NCBI GenBank assembly: GCA_003695725.1
Contig: RFHX01000123.1
Location: 1 to 15,302 of the forward strand
Direction of reading: 5' to 3'
DNA from: J061 sp003695725 [NCBI: Candidatus Schekmanbacteria bacterium]
GTDB lineage: Bacteria > Schekmanbacteria > GWA2-38-11
Length of the DNA stretch: 15,302 nt
Numbering within the stretch: position 1 is the stretch's first letter; the number at the start of each line of letters is the position of its first letter. A model generated the notes under the pieces. It was not told where the DNA came from, made no database searches, and was given only the letters and a program-made list of their open reading frames with translations. Below are positions 8,745 through 15,302 of this stretch, piece by piece. The position numbers and the translations under genes are program-made.

Positions 8745-9464
8745 ATGTCCGGGAAAATTAAGTATAAGCGCATATTATTGAAGGTTTCCGGTGAAATATT
8801 AGCCGGTGATAAAGGGTATGGTATTGATCTGGATGTAATCAAGAAAATTGCCGCAGAAATAAAGGATATTCACTCTTTGGGCACTGAAATTGCCGTTGTT
8901 GTAGGGGGTGGAAATATATTCAGGGGCGTAAGCGCTTCGGCTCGCGAAATGGATAGAGCTTCAGCTGACTATATGGGAATGCTGGCTACCGTGATAAATG
9001 CATTAGCTCTTCAAAGCGCCCTTGAAAATATCGGAGTATTTACGAGAGTATTATCTGCTATTGAGATGCGTGATGTAGCGGAACCATATATCAGGCGTCG
9101 CGCAATAAGACATTTGGAAAAAAAAAGAGTTGTAATATTTGCGGCAGGAACAGGGAATCCATTTTTCACAACAGATACTGCTGCCTCATTGCGTGGAATC
9201 GAGATTAAAGCTGATGTCTTTTTGAAAGCCACAAAGGTAGACGGCGTTTATACAGAAGACCCGATGAAAAATAAGAAAGCAAAGATGTTCAAGAAACTTA
9301 CTTATCTTCAGGTACTTGAAAAAAGGTTAAAAATAATGGATTCTACAGCTATTTCATTGTGTATGGATAACAAACTTGGCATTATCGTTTTTAATTTAGG
9401 CAAGCATGGAAATCTTAAAAAGATAGTAAAAGGACAATCAGTAGGCACTGAAGTCAGGGGGTAA
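8745..9464 (+). CDS. pyrH: UMP kinase
   Basis: Bacterial uridylate kinase of the amino-acid kinase fold, phosphorylating UMP to UDP with ATP. It is the entry to UTP and CTP pools and is typically hexameric. The product has 239 residues from ATG 8745. Key blocks are LLKVSGEIL (residues 11-19), [11 protein letters not shown] (51-61), [10 protein letters not shown] (70-79), [13 protein letters not shown] (135-147) and [13 protein letters not shown] (161-173). The ATG was chosen over an in-frame TTG at 8739 because the family begins a few residues before the KR-hydrophobic strand. Neither start has a recognisable Shine-Dalgarno sequence, which is unusual beside its neighbours. A 42-base gap separates it from tsf, and frr follows 3 bases after its stop. 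Confidence 0.96.
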   Translation: MSGKIKYKRILLKVSGEILAGDKGYGIDLDVIKKIAAEIKDIHSLGTEIAVVVGGGNIFRGVSASAREMDRASADYMGMLATVINALALQSALENIGVFTRVLSAIEMRDVAEPYIRRRAIRHLEKKRVVIFAAGTGNPFFTTDTAASLRGIEIKADVFLKATKVDGVYTEDPMKNKKAKMFKKLTYLQVLEKRLKIMDSTAISLCMDNKLGIIVFNLGKHGNLKKIVKGQSVGTEVRG

Positions 9465-9467
9465 AGT

Positions 9468-10025
9468 ATGAATGAAGATGTACTTCGTGAAACTGAAGAA
9501 GCAATGAAAAAAGCTGTTTCTTTTTTAACTAAAGAATTGGCAAAGGTTAGGACCGGCAGGGCAAATGCAGCAATTCTTGACTCAGTAAAAGTGGACTACT
9601 ATGGCACTCCCACTCCAATTAATCAGCTTGCCACTATTTCAATTCCTGAAAGCAGACTTATAGTGATACAGCCATGGGACACCAATGTAATAGGACTAAT
9701 AGAAAAAGCCATTATGAAGTCGGATTTAGGGCTTACACCAAATAGTGACGGAAAAGTGATTAGAATACCTATCCCTGAATTAACTGAAGAAAGAAGGCGT
9801 GAACTCGTAAAAACTGTAAAAAAAATGGGGGAGCAGGAAAAGATTACCATTAGGAATGCAAGGCGAAATGGAAATGAGAAATTGAAAAAGCTCGAGAAAG
9901 AGGGGCACGTATCTCAAGATGAAATTAAAAAATCTATTGAAAAGATTCAAAAAATAACGGATTCTTATATTGAAAAGGTGGATGAACTATTAAAGCTCAA
10001 GGAAGAAGAAATATTGACTATTTAG
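9468..10025 (+). CDS. frr: ribosome recycling factor
   Basis: Splits post-termination ribosomes together with EF-G. It has 185 residues, the standard size. The protein shows the two-domain RRF pattern: a helical segment at the N-terminus with LAKVRTGRANAAILD, a small beta domain with VDYYGTPTPINQLATISIPE and IQPWD, then a long charged C-terminal helical bundle (LTEERRRELVK, then many Lys/Glu). The ATG is 3 bases after the pyrH stop and uses GGGGG at 9457-9461, so the two are translationally linked. In most bacteria uppS or a lipid gene follows frr. Here a ferredoxin gene comes first. Confidence 0.97.
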   Translation: MNEDVLRETEEAMKKAVSFLTKELAKVRTGRANAAILDSVKVDYYGTPTPINQLATISIPESRLIVIQPWDTNVIGLIEKAIMKSDLGLTPNSDGKVIRIPIPELTEERRRELVKTVKKMGEQEKITIRNARRNGNEKLKKLEKEGHVSQDEIKKSIEKIQKITDSYIEKVDELLKLKEEEILTI

Positions 10026-10044
10026 ATTTTTTTGGAAGAATGGG

Positions 10045-10053
10045 AAGGAGGTG
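10045..10053 (+). promoter_or_regulatory. strong ribosome binding site of the ferredoxin gene
   Basis: AAGGAGGTG is a full match to the anti-Shine-Dalgarno sequence, 8 bases before ATG 10062. It fixes the start at the ATG rather than at an in-frame TTG at 10032 and suggests efficient translation. Confidence 0.85.
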
Positions 10054-10061
10054 GAGTCAGA

Positions 10062-10229
10062 ATGCACGTGATTACAGATGAGTGTATTGCCTGTGGTACT
10101 TGTGCAGAAGTATGCCCTGTACAGGCGATTGAAGAATCAGGTGATATGTACAAAATCAACGACCAATGTACTGATTGTGGAACTTGTGTCGAATCTTGTC
10201 CTGTTGATGCGATCAAGCCCGGTGAATAG
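10062..10229 (+). CDS. 2[4Fe-4S] clostridial-type ferredoxin
   Basis: Small soluble low-potential electron carrier of 55 residues. Two CxxCxxCxxxCP motifs are complete: Cys8, 11, 14, 18 and Cys36, 39, 42, 46, each followed by a conserved Pro and the pseudo-symmetric AI segment. This predicts two [4Fe-4S] clusters. No insertion between the second and third Cys of either motif is present, so it is the compact clostridial type and not the Alvin type. The start is fixed by the strong AAGGAGGTG site. It lies 36 bases after frr and just ahead of a strong terminator, making it the last gene of the rpsB unit. Partners such as pyruvate:ferredoxin oxidoreductase are not in this window, so its specific role is unknown. 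Co-expression with ribosome genes would suit an abundant general carrier in an anaerobe. Confidence 0.93.
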   Translation: MHVITDECIACGTCAEVCPVQAIEESGDMYKINDQCTDCGTCVESCPVDAIKPGE

Positions 10230-10245
10230 GGAGTTTATATATAAC

Positions 10246-10278
10246 AAGGGCGAAGTGCGTAAGACCTTCGCCCTTTTT
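10246..10278 (+). terminator. intrinsic terminator after the ferredoxin gene
   Basis: A perfect 10-base inverted repeat, AAGGGCGAAG (10246-10255) and CTTCGCCCTT (10266-10275), with a 10-base loop, runs into a T5 tract (10274-10278). GC-rich stem plus U-tract on the + strand is a textbook rho-independent terminator. The other strand has only two T residues after the stem, so it works mainly in the forward direction. It begins 17 bases after the ferredoxin stop and ends 7 bases before the uppS ATG. Confidence 0.9.
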
Positions 10279-10285
10279 AATTTAT

Positions 10286-11074
10286 ATGGGAAACTTTACG
10301 GTGGAAGAAGAAAAACTTTTAAAGAAGATTGATCCTGCAAAAATCCCTTCTCACATTGCAATAATTATGGACGGCAATGGGAGATGGGCAAGGCAAAGGA
10401 ATTTGAGTAGGATAAATGGGCATAGAAAAGCCACTGAAACTGTAAGAAATGTCGTAATGGCATGCAGAGAATTGAATGTGGATGCCCTAACTCTATATAC
10501 CTTTTCCATAGAGAACTGGAAAAGGCCAAAGTCGGAAGTCAAAGCACTTATGTCACTTCTGAAACGTTTCCTTTTGGAAGAATTGGAGGAAATGGAACAA
10601 AATAATATACGGCTTAAAGCAATGGGACATATCCACCTTCTTCCAAAGGATGTGCGTGTTATCCTCGATGATGTAATTTATAAGACCTGCAACAATGATG
10701 CAATGGTTCTAAATCTTGCCTTAAGCTATGGCAGCCGTATGGAAATAATCGATGCCGCAAAGAAAATGGCGCAGGAATATAAGAATGGAAAAATCAGACT
10801 TGAAGACATCGGTGAAGAAGAATTTGAGCAATACCTTTATACTTCAGATTTACCGCCTCTTGATTTGATGATTAGGACAAGTGGAGAACTGCGAATTTCT
10901 AATTTTTTGCTTTGGCAAATGGCTTATGCTGAAATATGGTTTACTCCGGTCTTGTGGCCTGATTTTCAAAAGAAACATCTCTATGAAGCCATTCTCGATT
11001 ACCAAAAAAGGGAGCGCAGATTTGGTTTGACTGCTGACCAGATACAGAAAAGGCAGAAATCTGTATCAGGATAG
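10286..11074 (+). CDS. uppS: undecaprenyl diphosphate synthase (cis-prenyltransferase)
   Basis: Condenses eight isopentenyl diphosphates onto farnesyl diphosphate to make the C55 lipid carrier for peptidoglycan and O-antigen synthesis. It has 262 residues. The catalytic N-terminal block HIAIIMDGNGRWA contains Asp29. Other conserved segments are GHRKATETVRNV, LTLYTFSIENWKRP, LALSYGSRMEI and IRTSGELRISNFLLWQ (Arg197, Glu201, Arg203) with AEIWFTPVLWPDF. The start ATG has no Shine-Dalgarno sequence, because the terminator U-tract ends 7 bases before it. A GTG at 10301 is a possible alternative start, also with a poor site. Either way the conserved domain is intact. cdsA follows after 9 bases, the usual lipid-precursor pairing. 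Confidence 0.95.
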   Translation: MGNFTVEEEKLLKKIDPAKIPSHIAIIMDGNGRWARQRNLSRINGHRKATETVRNVVMACRELNVDALTLYTFSIENWKRPKSEVKALMSLLKRFLLEELEEMEQNNIRLKAMGHIHLLPKDVRVILDDVIYKTCNNDAMVLNLALSYGSRMEIIDAAKKMAQEYKNGKIRLEDIGEEEFEQYLYTSDLPPLDLMIRTSGELRISNFLLWQMAYAEIWFTPVLWPDFQKKHLYEAILDYQKRERRFGLTADQIQKRQKSVSG

Positions 11075-11083
11075 AATATGTAA

Positions 11084-11884
11084 ATGAGCAATTCTAAGAG
11101 GTATTCCTCAGCCCTAATATTGATAGCAGTAGTAATACTTATCCTTGAAAAAGGAGGTATTACAGGTTTATATATTGCACTTTTGGTTGTATCTATTCTC
11201 TCTCTATTAGAATTGCGAGAAATTCTTGCAAAGAGCAATCTTCCCCTGCCAAGAATACCGTTGATAGTTTTTGGGCTGGGAGCCTTCTACTATCTTTCGA
11301 TTGTAAAAGAGAGGAATTTGCTCTTTTTTCTCTTCTTGCTCGCTGTTTCAATTGTTGTATTGATATTCAGAATGTCTGTCCTTTCCCAAAAAAACACCTT
11401 TCTTGCAAAGCTCTTTGTATTTATGTTTTCGATTCTTTTTATTAGTCTTCCTTTTGCATGCCTGATAGCCATAAGGAAATCTGAGGGGGGCTTGGCATAT
11501 CTATATCTTGTTTTTATGGGGACATGGGCAAGTGATTCAGGTGCTTATATAGTTGGCAAACAATGGGGAAAGAGAAAGATGTCCCCTCAAATCAGCCCTA
11601 ATAAAACATATGAAGGTTTGGCAGGCGGCATATTCTTGACTATTGTAGTATTTATAATATGGCATTTTTTCAGTGGTATTTCGTTGGGATGGGCAGTATT
11701 ATTAGGAATAATAATATCCTTATCAGCAACTGCAGGAGACTTAATGGAATCTTTTTTAAAAAGACAAGCTGAAGTAAAGGATTCCGGTTCGCTGATACCG
11801 GGACATGGAGGAATCTTGGATAGAATTGATGCACTTCTTTTTACTCTTCCTATATGGTATATATGCACAAAATTTTTTTTGTAA
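11084..11884 (+). CDS. cdsA: phosphatidate cytidylyltransferase
   Basis: Integral inner-membrane enzyme that makes CDP-diacylglycerol from phosphatidic acid and CTP, the precursor of all membrane phospholipids. It has 266 residues with several hydrophobic segments (for example residues 8-46, 53-65, 74-88, 101-125 and 182-215) typical of its multi-spanning fold. The C-terminal CdsA signature is complete at residues 223-249: SFLKRQAEVKDSGSLIPGHG, then GILDRID, including the metal-binding Asp residues. The mid segment GTWASDSGAYIVGKQWGK and SPNKTYEGLAGG are also conserved. The ATG is 12 bases after AGGA. A start-stop ATGTAA lies directly in front of it. In most genomes dxr and rseP follow cdsA. 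Here prfB follows after 15 bases. Confidence 0.95.
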   Translation: MSNSKRYSSALILIAVVILILEKGGITGLYIALLVVSILSLLELREILAKSNLPLPRIPLIVFGLGAFYYLSIVKERNLLFFLFLLAVSIVVLIFRMSVLSQKNTFLAKLFVFMFSILFISLPFACLIAIRKSEGGLAYLYLVFMGTWASDSGAYIVGKQWGKRKMSPQISPNKTYEGLAGGIFLTIVVFIIWHFFSGISLGWAVLLGIIISLSATAGDLMESFLKRQAEVKDSGSLIPGHGGILDRIDALLFTLPIWYICTKFFL

Positions 11885-11899
11885 AAGGAGAGATAGAAG

Positions 11900-13010
11900 A
11901 TGGAATTTGATGTTGAAAAAGTCTTGAAGGACATTAACAACAGAATCGACGAACTTGGGAGGCATCTTTGACCTGCCGTCGAAGAAAAAACGCCTCAGCG
12001 AACTTGAGTCGTTAATTTCGACTGAGGACTTCTGGAAAGACAAGGAGAAAGCTAAAAAGGTGCTTGCTGAGAGGAAGAATGTAGAAAAAGCCGTCAAGGA
12101 ATGGGAAGCGCTGAAAAACAGATCGAAAGATTTAATGGAGCTTTTTGAGCTTTGCGCAAATGATGAAGAGGAAATGCAAAAGGAATTGGAGTCTGAAATT
12201 ATAAGCTTTGAGAGAGAACTTGGGAAAAGCGAAGTAAAGATTCTTCTTTCAGGTGAAGATGACATAAAAAATGCAATCCTCACCATACACCCTGGTGCAG
12301 GAGGTACAGAATCCCAAGATTGGGCTCAGATGCTTATGAGAATGTATCTTCGCTGGGCGGAAAGAAAGGATTTTCACACTGAAATTGTCGATTTACAGCA
12401 GGGTGATGAGGCTGGAATCAAAAATGTCATAATTACTATCAATGGCGAATATGCATATGGATATTTGAAAGCAGAGACCGGTATCCATCGGCTTGTGAGG
12501 ATATCTCCTTTCGATGCAAATAAGCGCCGTCATACTTCCTTTGCCTCTGTTTTCGTTACACCGGAAGTAGATGACGATATAACAATAGAGATAAAAGAAG
12601 ATGAACTTAAAATTGATACATTCAGGGCAGGAGGGGCAGGAGGACAACATGTCAATAAATCTGATACAGCTGTACGCATAACACACTTGCCCACAGGAAT
12701 AGTCGTTGGGTGTCAAAACGAACGCTCACAATATCAAAACAAGATGACTGCTATGAAGATTTTAAAATCGCGCTTATATGAATTGAAGCTTCAAGAAGAA
12801 AAAGAAAAGATGGACGCAATACACAGCCAAAAAAAAGATATTGCATGGGGGAATCAAATTCGTTCTTATGTTTTGCATCCCTACAGAATGGTAAAAGACC
12901 ATAGGACAGGAGTTGAAGTAGGAAATGCAGATGCTGTCCTCGATGGAGATATAGACCAATTTATTGAATCTTACTTGATTGAAGCGGGGAAGCAAAAACA
13001 GAATAGTTGA
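11900..13010 (+). CDS. prfB: peptide chain release factor 2, programmed +1 frameshift
   Basis: Releases peptides at UGA and UAA codons. The gene is read in two frames: ATG 11900 to CTT 11968 (23 codons), then skipping T11969 and continuing from GAC 11970 to TGA 13010, giving 369 residues (E. coli RF2 has 365). The join reads GRHL-DLPSKKK, matching the conserved RF2 N-terminus. The codon-recognition tripeptide Ser202-Pro203-Phe204 identifies RF2 rather than RF1, and Gly247-Gly248-Gln249 is the catalytic GGQ motif. AAGGAG at 11885-11890 supports the ATG start, 9 bases downstream. A TTG at 11955 in the second frame is not needed and would remove the conserved N-terminal helix. prfB and lysS are co-transcribed in E. 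coli as well. The in-frame UGA makes RF2 level control its own synthesis. Confidence 0.96.
11957..11972 (+). promoter_or_regulatory. prfB programmed +1 frameshift site
   Basis: GGGAGG (11957-11962), a 3-base spacer CAT, the slippery CTT (11966-11968), then in-frame TGA with a following C (11969-11972). This matches the E. coli arrangement AGGGGG-TAT-CTT-TGA-C, with the internal Shine-Dalgarno-like element at the same 3-base spacing. UGAC is a poor terminator context. When RF2 is scarce the peptidyl-tRNA-Leu slips from CUU to UUU and translation continues in the +1 frame. Confidence 0.95.
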
Positions 13011-13030
13011 TAGAAAATTTAAATTAGTTG

Positions 13031-13036
13031 AAGGAG
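13031..13036 (+). promoter_or_regulatory. ribosome binding site deciding the lysS start
   Basis: AAGGAG lies 5 bases before GTG 13042. An in-frame TTG at 12979 lies inside prfB, has no such site and would add a non-conserved Lys/Arg-rich extension. Confidence 0.8.
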
Positions 13037-13041
13037 ATAAA

Positions 13042-14529
13042 GTGGAAGAAGAAAACGAACTTATAGCAAGAAGAAGACAAAAACTTAAAGAATTGAGGGA
13101 AATGAATGTCAATCCATTTCCAAATGATGTACCGACGCCTGCTCCGTTAAAAAGACTTATTGATAAATACAGCTCATATTCGGATGAGGATTTCAAGGAT
13201 ATTCAGGATGAATACAATGTTGCTGGAAGAATTATGACAATGCGTGTTATGGGAAAGACAACATTTGCCCATATTCAGGATGCAGACTCAAAAATGCAGA
13301 TAATGCTTCGCTTCAATGATTTGGGTGAAGAAAAATACAAGTTTGCCAAGAAATTCTTTGATATAGGGGATATTATCCTTGTCAAAGGAAAGCCATTCAA
13401 GACAAAAACCGGCGAGCTAACAATTTGGTGCAATGATGCAAGGCTTATAACGAAAAGTTTGAGGCCCTTGCCTGAAAAATGGCATGGACTTAAAAATGTC
13501 GAACTGCGCTACCGCCAACGGTATGTCGACCTTATAGTGAATTCCTCCGTTAAAGAAGTTTTTGAAAAAAGGAGCAGGATTATAAGGGAAATCAGAAGAT
13601 TTATGGACGAGAAAGGTTTTCTTGAAGTTGAAACTCCAATGATGCAATCGATACCGGGCGGCGCTACGGCCAAACCTTTTAAAACACACCATAATGCATT
13701 GAATATAGATCTTTATCTTCGTATAGCTCCTGAACTTTATCTCAAACGCCTCATAGTCGGCGGATTTGAGAAGGTTTATGAAATAAACCGAAACTTTAGA
13801 AATGAAGGCATTTCTACCCAGCACAATCCTGAATTTACTATGATAGAATTTTACTATGCCTATGTTACATATAAAGAACTTATGGATTTTACTGAGGAGC
13901 TCATTTCAGATGTTGCAGGTAAAATTAAGGATGATTTGAAATTTTCATTTAATGGAAATGAAATTGATCTTTCGCCGCCATGGGATAGAATGACAATGTT
14001 TGAAGCAATCGAGAAGATTGGAAGGATAGAAAGAAAGGACTTTGAAACAGCAGACTCAGCATACGAAACAGCTAAAAGACTTGGCATTCAAAATATTGAC
14101 AAGTCGATGCCTTTGGGCAAATTGATAACCGAGATTTTTGAATTTGCTGTCGAACCAAAGTTGATACAGCCAACATTTATTTATGATTTTCCTGTCGAGG
14201 TTTCACCTCTTTCGAGAAGAAAAGAATCTGACCCCTCGCTTGTTGATAGATTTGAGCTCTTTATCGGTGGATTTGAGATTGCAAATGCCTTTAGTGAATT
14301 AAATGACCCAATAGACCAATACGAAAGGTTTAAAGAGCAAGTAAAGAATAGGGAAGCAGGGGATGAAGAAGCTCATTATATGGATTTAGACTATATTAGA
14401 GCCCTTGAATATGGAATGCCGCCTACAGCAGGAGAAGGTATAGGAATAGACAGATTGGTTATGGTTTTAACCGGCTCGTCATCTATACGGGATGTGATTC
14501 TTTTCCCTCAAATGAAACCGGAAAATTAA
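13042..14529 (+). CDS. lysS: lysine--tRNA ligase, class II
   Basis: Charges tRNA-Lys in the cytoplasm. From GTG 13042 it has 495 residues (E. coli LysS 505). An N-terminal OB-fold anticodon-binding domain covers roughly residues 55-150 ([20 protein letters not shown] and neighbours). It is followed by the class II catalytic core: [48 protein letters not shown], motif 2 [16 protein letters not shown] from Phe252, and motif 3 GEGIGIDRL (464-472). The protein ends in FPQMKPEN as expected. It follows prfB by 31 bases, the same order as in E. coli, so RF2 frameshifting and transcription may influence both. The lolC-type gene starts 5 bases downstream. No disruption is seen. Confidence 0.97.
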   Translation: MEEENELIARRRQKLKELREMNVNPFPNDVPTPAPLKRLIDKYSSYSDEDFKDIQDEYNVAGRIMTMRVMGKTTFAHIQDADSKMQIMLRFNDLGEEKYKFAKKFFDIGDIILVKGKPFKTKTGELTIWCNDARLITKSLRPLPEKWHGLKNVELRYRQRYVDLIVNSSVKEVFEKRSRIIREIRRFMDEKGFLEVETPMMQSIPGGATAKPFKTHHNALNIDLYLRIAPELYLKRLIVGGFEKVYEINRNFRNEGISTQHNPEFTMIEFYYAYVTYKELMDFTEELISDVAGKIKDDLKFSFNGNEIDLSPPWDRMTMFEAIEKIGRIERKDFETADSAYETAKRLGIQNIDKSMPLGKLITEIFEFAVEPKLIQPTFIYDFPVEVSPLSRRKESDPSLVDRFELFIGGFEIANAFSELNDPIDQYERFKEQVKNREAGDEEAHYMDLDYIRALEYGMPPTAGEGIGIDRLVMVLTGSSSIRDVILFPQMKPEN

Positions 14530-14534
14530 TTAAA

Positions 14535-15302
14535 ATGTCATTTGAATCCTTTGTAGGGTTTCGCTTCTTAAAATGGAATAAGGAAAACCGCTTTCTGTCG
14601 TTGGTTACCTTAATTTCAAGTTTAGGTGTTGCGCTCGGTGTTGCTGTCCTTATCGTAGTCTTGTCAGTAATTGATGGATATGAAAATGTAATGAAGGAGA
14701 AAATTCTCGGCGCAAATGCACATCTAATATTGTTCAACTCATCGGGCAGTGGCAAAATCTCTTCATATCAAAGCATATCAAAAGATCTTCTGAAGGTGGA
14801 AGGGGTGGAAAGAGCAGACCCCTTTAACTATATTGAAGCAATGGCATCAAAAGGAATGAAGAGGCAGGGAATAGTCATCAAAGGAATACTTCCAAATTAT
14901 CTCGATGTGATTAAAGGTTTTTCGAAATTGCAGATAAATGGAGACTTCTTTTCGAACAAGAAAAATATAATCATTGGAAAAGAGCTTGCATCAGAACTTG
15001 GAGTATCTTTAGGGGATACATTGAAATGTCTCATTCCAAAAACGGAAAATAACACGCCAATGGCTCTGCCAAAGATTTTAAGTTTTCGCATTGCCGGTAT
15101 CTTTGATAGCGGAATGTATGAGTGGGACAGAAGCTTAACATATACATCATTGGCAACAGTAAGTACAATAACAGGAATGAAACAGGTAGTGTCTGCTGTT
15201 GAAATAAGAATAGATGACCCGGATAGTGTTGATAAAATAGAAGAGAAGATAAGAAACAAGTTGAGATATCCTTACTACACTCAAACTTGGAAACGTATGA
15301 AT
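14535..15302 (+). CDS. lolC: LolC/LolE-type lipoprotein-releasing permease, partial
   Basis: Transmembrane subunit of the LolCDE exporter, which with LolD releases lipoproteins from the inner membrane to LolA. The reading frame is open for 256 codons from ATG 14535 to the window end. The C-terminal part, with the remaining three membrane helices, is missing. Visible features are the conserved N-terminus SFESFVGFRFLKW, a first membrane helix at about residues 20-46 (LVTLISSLGVALGVAVLIVV), and then a periplasmic MacB-like core domain. That domain has KILGANAHLILF early, GKELASELGVSLGD in its middle and FRIAGIFDSGMYEWD near its end. The terminal YTQTWKRMN matches the W-N block that precedes the second helix. 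There is no clear ribosome binding site. With lysS ending 5 bases earlier, coupled translation is likely. LolC cannot be told from LolE on this fragment. Confidence 0.9.
   Translation, partial: MSFESFVGFRFLKWNKENRFLSLVTLISSLGVALGVAVLIVVLSVIDGYENVMKEKILGANAHLILFNSSGSGKISSYQSISKDLLKVEGVERADPFNYIEAMASKGMKRQGIVIKGILPNYLDVIKGFSKLQINGDFFSNKKNIIIGKELASELGVSLGDTLKCLIPKTENNTPMALPKILSFRIAGIFDSGMYEWDRSLTYTSLATVSTITGMKQVVSAVEIRIDDPDSVDKIEEKIRNKLRYPYYTQTWKRMN

Noticed and set aside
10078-10332. A + strand open frame overlapping the ferredoxin gene and running through the terminator into uppS
   Set aside because: It is out of frame with the complete two-cluster ferredoxin, crosses a strong terminator and resembles no protein family.
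11900-11971. prfB looks like a frameshifted pseudogene, or like a short 23-codon peptide followed by a separate gene
   Set aside because: The sequence at the break is the canonical RF2 programmed frameshift site, and the joined product restores the conserved RF2 N-terminus with intact SPF and GGQ motifs.
11756-12286. Long open frame on the - strand (about 176 codons) across the cdsA-prfB junction
   Set aside because: It is antisense to two certain genes, is rich in Ser/Phe/Leu as expected from reading AT-rich genes backwards, and matches no family I recognise.
12979-13041. Extended lysS N-terminus starting at TTG 12979 inside prfB
   Set aside because: The extension is the prfB tail read in another frame. 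The GTG at 13042 has a well-spaced AAGGAG and gives the usual LysS length.
1-15302. CRISPR array, tRNA/rRNA genes, insertion sequences, prophage, toxin-antitoxin or defence modules
   Set aside because: Reading both strands I saw no regularly spaced repeats, cloverleaf or CCA-ended segments, transposase-like proteins or unusual gene clusters. Every long + strand frame is a recognised housekeeping gene.

Overview
The window is a visibly AT-rich stretch of bacterial chromosome made almost entirely of co-directional (+ strand) housekeeping genes. No gap between genes exceeds about 130 bases. The host is Gram-negative, because the two ends carry parts of the LolCDE lipoprotein-release system (lolD at the left, a lolC/lolE-type permease cut by the right edge). 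Pyruvate phosphate dikinase and a clostridial-type 2[4Fe-4S] ferredoxin suggest an anaerobic or facultative lifestyle. From memory, the order glyQ-glyS-ppdK-Nudix, the rpsB-tsf-pyrH-frr string and prfB-lysS-lolC resemble Desulfobacterota (Geobacter-like) or nearby phyla. The species cannot be named from this window.

Layout. (1) 90-7117: lolD, glyQ, glyS, ppdK and a Nudix hydrolase, with short gaps and a 4-base overlap at the end. They read like one transcription unit. (2) 7118-7247: an AT-rich leader that probably holds the start of the next unit. (3) 7248-10229: rpsB, tsf, pyrH, frr and a small ferredoxin gene, closed by a strong intrinsic terminator at 10246-10278. (4) 10286-14529: uppS, cdsA, prfB and lysS, followed 5 bases later by a lolC-type gene that runs off the window. 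The uppS start codon lies only 7 bases beyond the terminator, so how the third unit is transcribed is not obvious.

Functionally the genes cover tRNA charging (Gly, Lys), ribosome assembly (S2), elongation (EF-Ts), termination (RF2), recycling (RRF), UMP phosphorylation, undecaprenyl-PP and CDP-diacylglycerol synthesis, PEP/pyruvate interconversion and outer-membrane lipoprotein export. This is the growth core of a Gram-negative cell.

The clearest special element is a programmed +1 frameshift in prfB: an in-frame UGA at codon 24 preceded by CUU and a Shine-Dalgarno-like GGGAGG. RF2 is therefore encoded in two overlapping frames (11900-11968 plus 11970-13010). I saw no CRISPR array, tRNA, rRNA, mobile element, prophage or defence system. 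I found nothing that amounts to an undescribed biological system. The points worth a second look are the terminator abutting uppS, the ferredoxin inserted between frr and uppS, the replacement of dxr-rseP by prfB after cdsA, the helical insert in PPDK, and the separation of lolD from the lolC-type gene.
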